Under the pieces are notes generated by a model. The model made no database searches. It saw only the letters and a list, made by a program, of their open reading frames with translations, and had not been told where the DNA came from. Shown in pieces: positions 36,853-46,019 of a stretch of DNA of 64,000 bases; the stretch's first letter is position 1, and the number at the start of each line of letters is the position of its first letter. The position numbers and the translations under genes are program-made. This DNA comes from UBA7672 sp963784415 (GTDB lineage: Bacteria > Pseudomonadota > Alphaproteobacteria > Caulobacterales > Hyphomonadaceae), in NCBI GenBank assembly GCA_963784415.1, contig CAWARK010000014.1, positions 248,001 to 312,000 of the forward strand, written 5' to 3'.

Positions 36853-38721
36853 ATGCCCGCTTACCGTTCACGCACCACTACCTTTGGCCGCAACATGGCT
36901 GGCGCACGCGCTCTCTGGCGTGCGACGGGCATGAAGGATGGCGATTTCTCGAAGCCGATCATCGCGGTCGTAAACTCGTTCACGCAGTTCGTGCCGGGCC
37001 ACGTCCACCTCAAGGACATGGGCCAGCTGGTCGCGCGCGAGATCGAGGCGGCGGGCGGCGTCGCGAAAGAGTTCAACACCATCGCGGTCGATGACGGCAT
37101 CGCGATGGGGCATGGCGGGATGCTGTACTCGTTGCCCAGCCGCGACCTGATCGCCGACTCGGTGGAGTACATGGTCAACGCGCACTGCGCGGACGCGATG
37201 GTGTGCATCTCCAATTGCGACAAGATCACGCCGGGCATGCTGAATGCGGCGATGCGGCTCAACATTCCGGCAGTGTTTGTCTCGGGCGGACCGATGGAAG
37301 CGGGCAAGGTCGTCTGGAAGGACGCGAAGACGGGCGTCTCGAAAGAGATGAAGCTCGACCTCATCGACGCGATGATGCAGGCGGGCGATGATCGCATTTC
37401 GGACGAGCAGGTTGCGGCGGTGGAAGCCGAAGCGTGCCCGACGTGCGGCTCGTGCTCCGGCATGTTCACGGCCAACTCGATGAACTGTCTCACCGAAGCG
37501 CTGGGCCTCTCGCTGCCCGGCAACGGAACGGTGGTGGCGACGCACAAGGATCGCGAGCGGCTGTTCAAGCAGGCCGGGCGCCTGATCGTGGATATCTCGC
37601 GGCGCCACTACGAGAAGGACGACATGTCCGTTCTGCCGCGCAACGTCGCTTCGAAGGAAGCCTTCGCGAACGCCATGGCGCTCGATGTGGCGATGGGCGG
37701 CTCGACCAACACGGTGCTGCACATCCTTGCCGCAGCGCAGGAAGGCGGCATCGATTTCACGATGGACGATATCGACCGCATCTCGCGCGCGACGCCCTGC
37801 ATTTGCAAGGTCGCGCCGGCGCTGTCGACGGTTCACATCGAGGATGTTCACCGCGCGGGCGGCATCATGGGCATTCTGGGTGAGCTGGCGCGCGGCGGCC
37901 TGCTCAACACAGAAACCAGCACGGTGCATTCGCCGACGCTCGGCCATGCGATTGCGTACTGGGATATCCGCCAGTCGAACGATGAGGACGTCGAGACATT
38001 CTTCAAGGCGGCGCCCGGTGGTGTGCGCACGACGGTCGCGTTCTCACAAGAGAAGCGCTGGCCGGATCTCGACCGCGATCGCGCCAAGGGCGTCATCCGC
38101 TCGAGGGAGAACGCCTTCACCAAGGATGGCGGTCTTGCGGTGCTGTACGGCAACATCGCGGAGAAGGGCTGCATCGTGAAGACGGCCGGGGTGGATGAAT
38201 CCATCTGGGAGTTCAACGGCCGCGCGCGCGTGTTCGAAAGCCAGGACGACGCGGCGGCGGCGATCCTGAACAACAAGATCGTGGCGGGTGACGTGGTGGT
38301 GATCCGCTATGAAGGTCCCAAGGGCGGGCCGGGGATGCAGGAGATGCTGTATCCGACCACCTACCTGAAATCGCGCGGGCTCGGGAAAGAGTGCGCCCTG
38401 CTGACAGATGGCCGGTTCTCCGGCGGTACGTCGGGGCTCTCCATTGGTCACGCATCGCCGGAGGCAGCTGCTGGCGGTTTGATCGCGCTGGTTGCTGAAG
38501 GCGACCGGATCGAGATCAACATCCCGAAACGGACGATCAACCTCGCCGTGGCCGCCGATGTGATCGCCCACCGCCGCCTGGCGGAAGAAGCGCGCGGCAA
38601 GGACGCTTACACCCCGCACAACCGCACGCGCGTGGTCTCGGCGGCGCTGCAGGCCTATGCGGCGCTGGTGACGTCCGCCGACACAGGCGCGGTGCGTGAT
38701 CTGAGCCAGATCCGGAAGTAA
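36853..38721 (+). CDS. ilvD: Dihydroxy-acid dehydratase
   Basis: 622 residues. Converts 2,3-dihydroxy-3-methylbutanoate and its methylpentanoate homologue to the 2-oxo acids in valine, leucine and isoleucine synthesis. The sequence is very close in pattern to the E. coli enzyme: VVNSFTQFVPGHVHL, Cys122 in NCDKITPGML, Cys195 in CPTCGSCSGMF, DGRFSGGTSGLSIGHASPE near the C terminus. It is therefore the long, oxygen-sensitive iron-sulfur class. Starts at ATG 36853; MPAYRSRTTTFGRNMAGARA matches the family N terminus exactly in position. No other ilv genes are in the window. Confidence 0.98.
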   Translation: MPAYRSRTTTFGRNMAGARALWRATGMKDGDFSKPIIAVVNSFTQFVPGHVHLKDMGQLVAREIEAAGGVAKEFNTIAVDDGIAMGHGGMLYSLPSRDLIADSVEYMVNAHCADAMVCISNCDKITPGMLNAAMRLNIPAVFVSGGPMEAGKVVWKDAKTGVSKEMKLDLIDAMMQAGDDRISDEQVAAVEAEACPTCGSCSGMFTANSMNCLTEALGLSLPGNGTVVATHKDRERLFKQAGRLIVDISRRHYEKDDMSVLPRNVASKEAFANAMALDVAMGGSTNTVLHILAAAQEGGIDFTMDDIDRISRATPCICKVAPALSTVHIEDVHRAGGIMGILGELARGGLLNTETSTVHSPTLGHAIAYWDIRQSNDEDVETFFKAAPGGVRTTVAFSQEKRWPDLDRDRAKGVIRSRENAFTKDGGLAVLYGNIAEKGCIVKTAGVDESIWEFNGRARVFESQDDAAAAILNNKIVAGDVVVIRYEGPKGGPGMQEMLYPTTYLKSRGLGKECALLTDGRFSGGTSGLSIGHASPEAAAGGLIALVAEGDRIEINIPKRTINLAVAADVIAHRRLAEEARGKDAYTPHNRTRVVSAALQAYAALVTSADTGAVRDLSQIRK

Positions 38722-38786
38722 CCGCCTCTAGGCCCAGCCCACGCTTGGTGTAAGAAGCGAGGGTGGGGTCAAGACTCGGGGCGGAT

Positions 38787-39803
38787 ATGGCGGACAAGCG
38801 GGAAATCCTGTCGCTCAGCGAGGCCATGGAAGGCCTGCCGAAGGATTTCGGATTTTTCTCTGAGCGGTTCACCTCGACCATCCAGCCGGCGCTGGCAGGG
38901 CGCGAGACGGATCGCGTCAAGGCCGTCAAGAAACAACGCAACTTCACGATCATCGGCGTCATCCTCGCGATTGCGGGCACGGCCATCGGCTTCGGCGTCT
39001 TCCAGGAGCCGTTCGGCCTCTTCCTCGGTGCGCTGGCCGGGTTCGGCATGTTCGCGTGGGGCAGCGCCGACATCACGCGGCTCGGCAAGGAGACCAAGCT
39101 GATGCTGGTCGAGCCGGTCGCAGCGCAGTTCGACCTTGGCTATGAACTCGCGCCGCCACGCCCCGACGACATCATGACATTCCGCTCGCTCGACCTCGTG
39201 CCCGGTTGGGACCGCGAGAAATTCGAGGACAAGCTGACCGGCATGCGCAATGACACGCCGTTCGAATTCTACGAAGCGCACCTCGAAGAGAAACGCACGA
39301 CGACCGACGGCAAGGGGCGCACGCGCACCACCTGGGTGACGGTGTTCAAGGGTCAGTGCCTGGTCGTGAAATTCCACAAGCAGTTCCAGGGCGTCACCAA
39401 AGTCTATCGCGACGCGGGCGCATTCAATTTTGTGAAAAAGCTCGGCCAGATGGGCAAGGGCCAGCGCGTGAAGCTGGAGGACCCCGTCTTCGAGAAGGCC
39501 TTCGAGGTGTATTCGACCGACCAGATCGAGGCGCGCTTCATCCTGACGCCGGATTTCATGGAGCGCCTGATCGCTCTCGAGCGCACGTTCAAGGGCAAGC
39601 AGGTGCGTTGCGCTTTCGCCGGCGGTCAGATGCTGCTGGCGTGCGAGGGCAAGGACCTGCTGGAGGCCGGCTCGATGCAGCGCAAGATGGACGATCTCGG
39701 CCGCGTGCGCGAAATCCTGCAGGACTTCGCGGCGATCTTCCTCTTGATCGACGCCATGAGCCTGCGCCTGACGCCGGACGCCTTGCGCACGCCCAACGCC
39801 TGA
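38787..39803 (+). CDS. DUF3137 family membrane protein
   Basis: 338 residues. Two membrane segments near the N terminus (about 52-70 FTIIGVILAIAGTAIGFGVF and 75-92 FGLFLGALAGFGMFAWGSAD) are followed by a cytosolic domain with FEFYEAHLEEKRTTTDGKGR and WVTVFKGQCLVVKFHKQFQG, the conserved core of DUF3137. The family is widespread beside LemA-like proteins in other bacteria, but its function is not established. ATG 38787 is chosen with GGGG upstream; the frame is open to 38763. It follows ilvD by 65 bases. Confidence 0.8.
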   Translation: MADKREILSLSEAMEGLPKDFGFFSERFTSTIQPALAGRETDRVKAVKKQRNFTIIGVILAIAGTAIGFGVFQEPFGLFLGALAGFGMFAWGSADITRLGKETKLMLVEPVAAQFDLGYELAPPRPDDIMTFRSLDLVPGWDREKFEDKLTGMRNDTPFEFYEAHLEEKRTTTDGKGRTRTTWVTVFKGQCLVVKFHKQFQGVTKVYRDAGAFNFVKKLGQMGKGQRVKLEDPVFEKAFEVYSTDQIEARFILTPDFMERLIALERTFKGKQVRCAFAGGQMLLACEGKDLLEAGSMQRKMDDLGRVREILQDFAAIFLLIDAMSLRLTPDALRTPNA

Positions 39804-39895
39804 TCCCATCTCTCGCGGCATGCGAATTCAGTTGCCCTGAATCGCGGTTCTTGATTTGAGGGGTCTCAATTCGCCAGCCGGAGCGCCCGACGACG

Positions 39896-40444
39896 ATGAA
39901 AAAGCCGATTTTTGAACGTATCCTCGAACGCGGCCTGTTCATGTCGCGGTGGCTGATGGCCCCGTTCTATGTCGGCCTCATCGGCGCGGTCGTGGCCCTG
40001 ATGGTCGTATTCTTCCAGGACCTCGCGCACGAATTCCCGCTGCTTTGGTCGGTCGATCACGGGATGAGTGGCGATGGCGCCATCATGCTGGCCCTCACGC
40101 TGATCGACCTGTCGCTGGCGGCCAACCTCGTCATCATCGTGATGTTTTCGGGCTACGAGAATTTCGTGTCAAAGATCGACACGGGCACGCACGAGGACCG
40201 GCCGGAATGGATGGGCACGGTCGATTTCTCGGGCCTGAAGCTGAAGCTGATCGCTTCGATCGTTGCGATCTCGGGTATCGCGCTCCTGAAATCCTTCCTC
40301 GAGATCAGCAGCGGCGGCCCTTTTGCTCTGGAAGAACAACAGCGCCTGATGTGGCAGGTGATCGTCCACCTCGTCTTCGTTGTCTCTGGCGTTCTTCTGG
40401 CGCTGATGGATTGGCTCAGCGGCCACCAGCAGGGCGGCCACTAG
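39896..40444 (+). CDS. UPF0114 / YqhA family membrane protein
   Basis: 182 residues with four hydrophobic segments. FERILERGLFMSRWLMAPFY and GLIGAVVALMVVFFQDLAHE at the N terminus and FSGYENFVSKIDTGTHEDRP in the first loop are family hallmarks (TIGR00645 / YqhA). The function is unknown; YqhA in E. coli is an inner-membrane protein. The ATG at 39896 is supported by similarity at the first residues. Convergent with the lipoprotein/xthA operon, with a terminator for that operon in between. Confidence 0.85.
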   Translation: MKKPIFERILERGLFMSRWLMAPFYVGLIGAVVALMVVFFQDLAHEFPLLWSVDHGMSGDGAIMLALTLIDLSLAANLVIIVMFSGYENFVSKIDTGTHEDRPEWMGTVDFSGLKLKLIASIVAISGIALLKSFLEISSGGPFALEEQQRLMWQVIVHLVFVVSGVLLALMDWLSGHQQGGH

Positions 40445-40463
40445 CGGAGTTTGCTTTGCGCAA

Positions 40464-40497
40464 AGAAAAATCCCCGTCGACTTGAGCCGACGGGGAT
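40464..40497 (-). terminator. Rho-independent terminator of the xthA-lipoprotein transcript
   Basis: On the minus strand: ATCCCCGTCG, loop GCTCAAGT, CGACGGGGAT, then TTTTTCTTT (40470 downward). A 10-bp perfect stem. It lies 180 bases after the lipoprotein stop at 40677. Confidence 0.85.
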
Positions 40498-40676
40498 CCA
40501 GGGAGATTCTCGGGGGAGAGAATGATTGTGTTGTCCCGCCCGGCGGCGCCGGTGGCGGGACCATAAAGGGGCGATGCGAGGATAGTTTACGGCGGGAATG
40601 CGGCGGCGAAACGTAGGTTACATTTCCCGTTTGAGAGTCCGCCTACGGACGAAAGCGCCGCGTCAGGCGGCCCGTC

Positions 40677-41117
40677 TCAATTGGGGAGGTCGGCAGGCGT
40701 TACAAACGCCGCTGTTCCCACCACGATATAAAAGTCGGTCTTGGGCTTCCAGCCTTCCGGCATGTGCGCATTCGCATTTGCCGGCACGCGAAGCAGGATC
40801 GCGGGTTGGTCATAATAATTCAGCCGCGCAATTTCCTCGACATTGTACTTGCTGATCGTGCGCATCTGCAGCCAGCGTGCGCCACCGTCCTTCATCTTGT
40901 CCGGCCAACCGCCTTTCTCGTCCATGTGCGCCTGGATTTCGGGAATGCGATCGACGAGCCCGGCCGTCTTCACCGCCGCGTCCAGATCCGGCGTCCAGTC
41001 AGCGGCCGAGAACAGCTGCTGTGGATCGGCGATGTGCCTGTAGCTGACCGCCGGGCTGGTCGCGCACGCCTGCAGAGCCAGCGCGGCGCCGGCGAACAGC
41101 ATTGCCTTCAGGTTCAT
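40677..41117 (-). CDS. Putative lipoprotein of unknown function
   Basis: 146 residues. MNLKAMLFAGAALALQAC is a lipoprotein signal with the acylated Cys near residue 18. The mature part (GLVDRIPEIQAHMDEKGGWP, then WLQMRTISKYNVEEIARLNY) is not recognised. The ATG at 41117 has GAGGATGGG upstream and lies 12 bases after the xthA stop, so it is the second gene of an xthA operon. Starts at 41126 and 41132 are less likely because they leave no space for a ribosome-binding site. Confidence 0.75.
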   Translation of the reverse strand: MNLKAMLFAGAALALQACATSPAVSYRHIADPQQLFSAADWTPDLDAAVKTAGLVDRIPEIQAHMDEKGGWPDKMKDGGARWLQMRTISKYNVEEIARLNYYDQPAILLRVPANANAHMPEGWKPKTDFYIVVGTAAFVTPADLPN

Positions 41118-41128
41118 CACGCCCATCC

Positions 41129-41908
41129 TCAATCCGCAAACGACGCGATCACCGGTACATGGTCCGATGGCTTGTCCAGCGCCCGCGCCATCTTGTGGAT
41201 ACCGATCGATTTAAGCCGGTCAGCGGCCTGCGGCGAGCACATCAGATGATCGATGCGGATGCCCCAGTCCTTCTGCCATGCGCCGGCCTGATAATCCCAG
41301 AACGTATATTTCTGGATGCGCCCGTCGCGCGCCATGAAGGCGTCCGTGTAGCCCATGTGTTGCAACCGGCGGAAACGGTCACGCGTCTCGGGCCAGGCGA
41401 GCGCATCATCACCCCACACTTTAGGGTCCCAGCAATCCTCATCGCGCGGGATGCAGTTGAAGTCGCCCGCCAGCACGATCGGCTCTTCGGTCTTCAACAG
41501 CTCCTCGGCGCGCTCATTCAGCCGATCCATCCAGCGCAGCTTGTAAGCATACTTGTCGCCCGGGCGCGGATTGCCGTTCGGCAGATAGACCGACGCCACG
41601 CGCACGGGACGCGGCGCTTCGACCAACACTTCAAGATAGCGGCTCTGCTCATCCTCGGGCTCGCCGGGCAGGCCGCGGACCGCATCCGAGATCGGATGCT
41701 TCGACAGGATCGCAACGCCATTGTACGTCTTCTGTCCGAACACCGCGCAGTTGAAGCCTGCCGCCTCCAGCTCCTCGCGCGGAAACTTCTCGTCGACGCA
41801 CTTGATCTCCTGCAGACACCAGACATCGGCCTCGCAGGTCTTCAACACCTCCAGCACCGTGGGCAGGCGGGCGTTGACCGAGTTCACGTTCCAGGTGGCG
41901 ATTTTCAT
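41129..41908 (-). CDS. xthA: Exodeoxyribonuclease III
   Basis: 259 residues. Mg2+-dependent AP endonuclease and 3'-5' exonuclease in base-excision repair. Motifs are MKIATWNVNSVNARL (Asn7/Asn9), CLQEIK (catalytic Glu), VASVYLPNG, VLAGDFNCIP (Asp and Asn) and SDHVPVIASF at the C terminus (Asp-His pair). Start ATG 41908 matches the family's first residues. In related alphaproteobacteria xthA lies close to erpA and dgt; here a block of accessory genes separates them by about 6.5 kb. Confidence 0.96.
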   Translation of the reverse strand: MKIATWNVNSVNARLPTVLEVLKTCEADVWCLQEIKCVDEKFPREELEAAGFNCAVFGQKTYNGVAILSKHPISDAVRGLPGEPEDEQSRYLEVLVEAPRPVRVASVYLPNGNPRPGDKYAYKLRWMDRLNERAEELLKTEEPIVLAGDFNCIPRDEDCWDPKVWGDDALAWPETRDRFRRLQHMGYTDAFMARDGRIQKYTFWDYQAGAWQKDWGIRIDHLMCSPQAADRLKSIGIHKMARALDKPSDHVPVIASFAD

Positions 41909-41960
41909 GTGACGTTGATAGCGTGGCTGGCCGGAAACGGAAGATGGCTGGAAACGGAAG

Positions 41961-42419
41961 ATGCCCATGGAAACCGGCGAAAACCTTCAGGGCGGATGCA
42001 CATGCGGCGGGGTGCGCTACGCAATCTCGCTGGGGCGGCTTCCGCCGGTCTATGCGTGCCACTGTCTGGATTGCCAGACCTGGAGCGGCAGCGCCTTCAG
42101 CCTCCAGTGCGTGATGCCGGAGGATGCGCTTGAGGTAACCGGCGACCTCGAAGTCTATGAGCGCAAGACGCCGAGCGGGCATCGCTCATTGCAACGCTTC
42201 TGCGCCCACTGCCATGCGCGCATCTTCAACACCAACTCGGCGCGACCCGGCATCGCCGTCGTCCGCGCCGGCACGCTGGCGCGCAGCGACCTGATCGATG
42301 TGGTCGGCCACATCTGGACGAAACGAAAGCAGGCGTGGATCACCATTCCCGATGGCGTGCCCAGCTGGCCGGAGTCGGCGCCGATGGCGGACTTCATCGC
42401 ACTGGTCGCCCCGCGCTGA
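41961..42419 (+). CDS. GFA-domain (glutathione-dependent formaldehyde-activating-like) protein
   Basis: 152 residues. Zinc-binding Cys sets are GGCTCGGVRY, then CHCLDCQTWSG, then FCAHCHARIF, the pattern of the GFA/CENP-V family. Members bind zinc; true formaldehyde-glutathione chemistry has been shown for only a few. ATG 41961 or 41967 may be the start; GGAAACGGAAG lies before both. It diverges from xthA with 52 bases between the starts. Confidence 0.88.
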   Translation: MPMETGENLQGGCTCGGVRYAISLGRLPPVYACHCLDCQTWSGSAFSLQCVMPEDALEVTGDLEVYERKTPSGHRSLQRFCAHCHARIFNTNSARPGIAVVRAGTLARSDLIDVVGHIWTKRKQAWITIPDGVPSWPESAPMADFIALVAPR

Positions 42420-42468
42420 ACACGTTGGCGCGCACGTAAGCCGATTTGCTCTTGTCGCTCTGGTCAGC

Positions 42469-42490
42469 GCGTATTACATATGTAATACGC
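42469..42490. promoter_or_regulatory. Perfect 22-bp palindrome upstream of exbD, candidate operator
   Basis: GCGTATTACAT is followed directly by its exact reverse complement ATGTAATACGC. It ends 37 bases before the exbD ATG. The symmetry and position are those of a dimeric repressor or activator site. No regulator of it is identified in the window. Confidence 0.6.
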
Positions 42491-42527
42491 AACGCGACAC
42501 GCTTGCGTCCACAATCAGGAGACGACC

Positions 42528-42941
42528 ATGGCTATGCAGGCCGGTGCTCTGCGAGAAGGCGAACCCTTGTCTGAAATCAACACCACGCCGCTGATCGACG
42601 TGATGCTGGTTCTTCTCATCATGCTGATCGTCACGCTGCCGCCCCAGCGCCATGCTGTGAAGCTCGATACGCCCGTGCCGTGCAAGACTTGCGATGTGAT
42701 CGCTGACCTGCCAAAGCCCATTACGGTCTCGATCGATTACAATGGTGGCATCTCTTGGGACGGCGTCGCCATCTCCCGCGCTGATCTTGCGATCCGCTTC
42801 GCCGCAGAATCGCGCAAGGCGCAACAGACCGAATTTCACATCCAGCCCGACCGCGATGCCGCTTACGGCGTCGTCGCCCACGTGATGGCGTCAGCCCAAC
42901 GCGAAGGCATCAAGCGGATGGGCGTCGTGGGCGGGGCCTAA
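42528..42941 (+). CDS. ExbD/TolR-family biopolymer transport protein
   Basis: 137 residues. One membrane segment (PLIDVMLVLLIMLIVTLP) carries the essential Asp24 that conducts protons in the ExbBD/TolQR motor. The periplasmic part (KPITVSIDYNGGISWDGVAI to FHIQPDRDAAYGVVAHVMAS) has the family's typical fold. No exbB/tolQ or tonB gene adjoins it, so it is an orphan that would need a partner from elsewhere. Start ATG 42528 with GGAGACGACC upstream. Its stop overlaps by four bases with the stop of the convergent M20 gene. Confidence 0.9.
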   Translation: MAMQAGALREGEPLSEINTTPLIDVMLVLLIMLIVTLPPQRHAVKLDTPVPCKTCDVIADLPKPITVSIDYNGGISWDGVAISRADLAIRFAAESRKAQQTEFHIQPDRDAAYGVVAHVMASAQREGIKRMGVVGGA

Positions 42942-44473
42942 CTCCGCTTCGCGATCTCGTACATGAAGTCGACAAATCCCATCGTCACTTCGTCCAGCCC
43001 CGCCACCTTCGGCATCATGCTTTCGATGACGTAGAACTCGTCGGGTGCATGCGCGCCCTGGCCATAGCCGAGACCGAACTGCCCCGCGGGAATCTTCAGC
43101 GGCGCGCCGGTGAAGACCGCGCCCGGCCACGAGCCCGCATTGCGCGGCGAGAGCGAAGCCGTCGCGCCAACCGCCTTGAACACCGACAGTTGCGCCTGGA
43201 TTACCTGGCTTTCTTCCGCCGTCTCGGTCGGATCATAGCCGCCCGACACATTGACCTCGATATCGCCGAAGCCTTTCTTGGCGAGGTGCGCCTTCAGCTT
43301 CGCGATGCAATCGTCGCGCGTCATGTTCGGCACCAGCCGCAGATCGATCTTGGCGAGCGCGCGTGTCGGCAGAATGGTCTTGCCGCCCGGTCCGGTATAG
43401 CCGCCGACGAGGCCCTGTATGTTCACCGTCGGTTGCGACACCAGCCGCTCGATCGAACCGCGATAGTCGAGATCGTCGATCCAGTGTTTCACGCCGGCCG
43501 AAGCCATCGCTTCCGTTTCGCTGGTCGATTGCGCGGTCAGCGCCACCAGCTCCTGTTCGCGCGCCGTCAGCGGACGCACTTTCTCGAACCAACCTTCGAT
43601 GGCGGGCGTGTTGCCGTCCGGCGTCACCAGCGTCGATAGCGCCGAAACGAGATGCCAGGCCGGGCTATCGACACGCGCCTTCTGCGAGGAGTGCAGGTCC
43701 TGCAGTGGTCCACGGCCCCACTTCGCCGCCGACGACACAAGCTCCAGCTCCACGGCGCCCTTGGAACCGAGCGGGATCACCACCTGTCCGCTGCGCGCCT
43801 GCGAGGCGGAGGGGATGATGATACCGACGCACTTCTGCATCGCCGGCAGCACTTTGGGGTTCTGCACGACCTGATGGAAATGCGGCGAGGCGATCTCCTC
43901 CTCCCCCTCCGCCACCAGTACGAGATTCACCGGCGGCTTCTTGCCTGCTGCGCGCATCGCATGCAGCGCTGCAAGGAAAGCCGTCTCCGGTCCCTTCTGG
44001 TTTACGGCGCCACGCCCCATCATCACCTTGCCGAAGCCCGGCTTGTCGATGAGCTTTGCTTCGAGGGGAGGCGAGGTCCACTCCGCCGGATCGAACTGCT
44101 TCACGTCATACATGAAGTAGATGCCGAACCACGTCTTCGCCCCGTTATCCATCGTGGCGAAGACGCCGGGATGACCATCCGTGGGTATCACCTCGGCCTG
44201 CTGGAAGCCGGCGTCGAGCGCGAGCTTCTTCATGTAGTCGGCGCCGCCCGGCATGTTGCGGTTCTCGGCGGCGATGGAAGGATTGGCGATCCAGTCCTGC
44301 AGGCGCTTGACGGTATCGCCATGGCCGCTGGCGATCGCGTTCATGATCTTCGTGCGATCGGACTTGGCCAGCGTCGGCGCCGCGTCAGCCGTCGCGCAAC
44401 CCTGCGCCAGCAGCAACGTACTCGCCGCCGCGCCCTGGAGCAGCAGGCGGCGATCCATCGAACCTTCGGACAT
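42938..44473 (-). CDS. Tat-exported M20-family peptidase-like lipoprotein with altered metal ligands
   Basis: 511 residues. The N terminus has a twin-arginine signal (DRRLLLQG) followed by a lipobox (LLAQGC, Cys26), so it should be folded before export and then lipid-anchored. The body has the M20 fold: GIYFMYDVKQ, GRGAVNQKGP, VAEGEEEIASP and a late GQGAHAPDEF. In standard M20 enzymes the first motif is HxD and the second has a bridging Asp; here Met121 and Asn158 occupy those positions, while Glu191-Glu192 and the late His remain. It may use fewer metals or none. GGGGAG precedes ATG 44473. Confidence 0.8.
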   Translation of the reverse strand: MSEGSMDRRLLLQGAAASTLLLAQGCATADAAPTLAKSDRTKIMNAIASGHGDTVKRLQDWIANPSIAAENRNMPGGADYMKKLALDAGFQQAEVIPTDGHPGVFATMDNGAKTWFGIYFMYDVKQFDPAEWTSPPLEAKLIDKPGFGKVMMGRGAVNQKGPETAFLAALHAMRAAGKKPPVNLVLVAEGEEEIASPHFHQVVQNPKVLPAMQKCVGIIIPSASQARSGQVVIPLGSKGAVELELVSSAAKWGRGPLQDLHSSQKARVDSPAWHLVSALSTLVTPDGNTPAIEGWFEKVRPLTAREQELVALTAQSTSETEAMASAGVKHWIDDLDYRGSIERLVSQPTVNIQGLVGGYTGPGGKTILPTRALAKIDLRLVPNMTRDDCIAKLKAHLAKKGFGDIEVNVSGGYDPTETAEESQVIQAQLSVFKAVGATASLSPRNAGSWPGAVFTGAPLKIPAGQFGLGYGQGAHAPDEFYVIESMMPKVAGLDEVTMGFVDFMYEIAKRS

Positions 44474-44516
44474 TGCATACTCCCCTTGAACTGTGGCGAC
44501 GCTAGCAACGCTCGCG

Positions 44517-45287
44517 CTATCGGCCTAGCCCCAGCGCGATTGCGCGTTCGACGGCAGAGCCTTCGCCCGGTTTCTCACCATAAGGAACCAGCGCGGGCTG
44601 CGCCAGGAAGCGCGGCTCGCTGCCAGCATGGCCTTGCGCGGCGTGCACGGTGAACGGATGCAGCAGCCACACCGTGCCCGCGTTCCCTGTCGCCAGCGCG
44701 ACGTCGCAGTCCGCACTGCTGTCAAATCCTTCCTTTGTAAGATCGGCCAGCGAGATGCCGGGCTCGCCATGCGCCAGCAGCTGCTTCGCCATCGGCAGGT
44801 GCGAGCCTACGCGCACGCGCGTCGGCGCATCATCCGGTCCGCAATCGGAGAACAGGAACAGCATCAGCATGGCGCGGCCACGCGAGTCAAAGTTCACGCG
44901 CCACTTGAAGTAGTCGACCGAGCCCGGATCGTCGGGCGGCGGAAAGCTGGCGTCGATATGCCAGCCATCGTCCCACGGCTTGCCGACCGGAAACCGCACC
45001 ACCATGGCGCCAAGCGCCTGCGGTGGTATCCACGCGCCCACGCCGACAAGCTGGTCCAGCGCCTGATGCAGGGGAGGCGAGGATGCCACCTCCAGGAAAG
45101 GCGGATCGGCATACATGCCCAGCCGCACCACCGGCTCTTTCCACTCCGCCGGCTTGTCCGGCGACAACTTCATGTCGCGCCACAGGATCTCCCGGCACGC
45201 AGCCGCCGTTGCGCGCGAGAACGCGCCGTCGATCTTCACGAGACCCTCGGCGACAAACTGCTCGATCTGTGCGGCGCTCAGCGTCAT
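44517..45287 (-). CDS. Phytanoyl-CoA dioxygenase (PhyH) family protein
   Basis: 256 residues. Fe(II)/2-oxoglutarate-dependent oxygenase fold with the facial triad His110-x-Asp112 (DDGWHIDASF) and a distal His (His215 in HPFTVHAAQGH), plus Arg226 to bind 2-oxoglutarate. PhyH proteins hydroxylate diverse small molecules, and the bacterial substrates are mostly unknown. Transcribed in the same direction as the M20 gene, 43 bases upstream of its start, so they may form an operon. The start has no strong ribosome-binding site. Confidence 0.82.
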   Translation of the reverse strand: MTLSAAQIEQFVAEGLVKIDGAFSRATAAACREILWRDMKLSPDKPAEWKEPVVRLGMYADPPFLEVASSPPLHQALDQLVGVGAWIPPQALGAMVVRFPVGKPWDDGWHIDASFPPPDDPGSVDYFKWRVNFDSRGRAMLMLFLFSDCGPDDAPTRVRVGSHLPMAKQLLAHGEPGISLADLTKEGFDSSADCDVALATGNAGTVWLLHPFTVHAAQGHAGSEPRFLAQPALVPYGEKPGEGSAVERAIALGLGR

Positions 45288-45318
45288 GGGCAGCTTCTAA
45301 CGCCAGCCGCGTCGGATT

Positions 45319-46008
45319 TCACGTCACGGCCTGTTCAGCCGGCGTCTTCCGGAACACGCCGACAATCGCCACGGCCAGCAGCATCACGCTCGCGATCGTC
45401 ATTCCCGGGATCAGGTATTGCCCTGCCGTGTCCGGCGCCGCGACCGCCCACAACGACGTCACCAGCGGCGCTACGCACGCGATCAGCGCGATCCATCCAA
45501 GACCCCCACGCCGCGCCAGCATCACGCCGCCCATCGTGGTCACGACGCCAAGTCCCACCCATTTGGCATTGGTGGAGGCGATCAGCGCCATGATCCACGG
45601 CGATTGCGTATCCGGCGCGGCGCTGAGTTGGAACATCGAGATGTTCTCGAACACATCCGCGACGGCGCACCCCAGCGCGATGGCGACCGCGATCCAGCCA
45701 ATCGTCCGGTCGCGTCGGCCGAGCGCATAGACGACCAGTCCATAGAACGCCGTGTACGCCGGGATGTAGCCGAAGCTGTCGATGACGTTGGCGTGGTCCA
45801 GCTGCGTAACCAGGGCAACGCGGCAGGCGTCTCCCGGCAAACCGAAGATCCGCTGGAGATCTGCGACCGACCGCACCAGTTCGAACGCCGTCAGCGTCGA
45901 CATCGGCAGCGGATCGCACGACGGCGCCGTCACGGTCATCAACGTCGCAATCGCCAGCATCGCGATGGCAGCGGCTGCGCCCAGCCCGAAGGCGGTTCTT
46001 TCCCCCAT
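45319..46008 (-). CDS. Integral membrane protein of unknown function
   Basis: 229 residues with about six hydrophobic segments (LGAAAAIAMLAIATLMTVTA; FYGLVVYALGRRDRTIGWIA; GLGWIALIACVAPLVTSLWA; YLIPGMTIASVMLLAVAIVG). No family recognised. ATG 46008 lies 12 bases after the nitroreductase stop with GAGGGGAC upstream, so the two are co-transcribed. The open frame continues upstream through the nitroreductase gene in another register and should not be used for the start. Confidence 0.75.
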   Translation of the reverse strand: MGERTAFGLGAAAAIAMLAIATLMTVTAPSCDPLPMSTLTAFELVRSVADLQRIFGLPGDACRVALVTQLDHANVIDSFGYIPAYTAFYGLVVYALGRRDRTIGWIAVAIALGCAVADVFENISMFQLSAAPDTQSPWIMALIASTNAKWVGLGVVTTMGGVMLARRGGLGWIALIACVAPLVTSLWAVAAPDTAGQYLIPGMTIASVMLLAVAIVGVFRKTPAEQAVT

Positions 46009-46019
46009 TGTCCGTCCCC

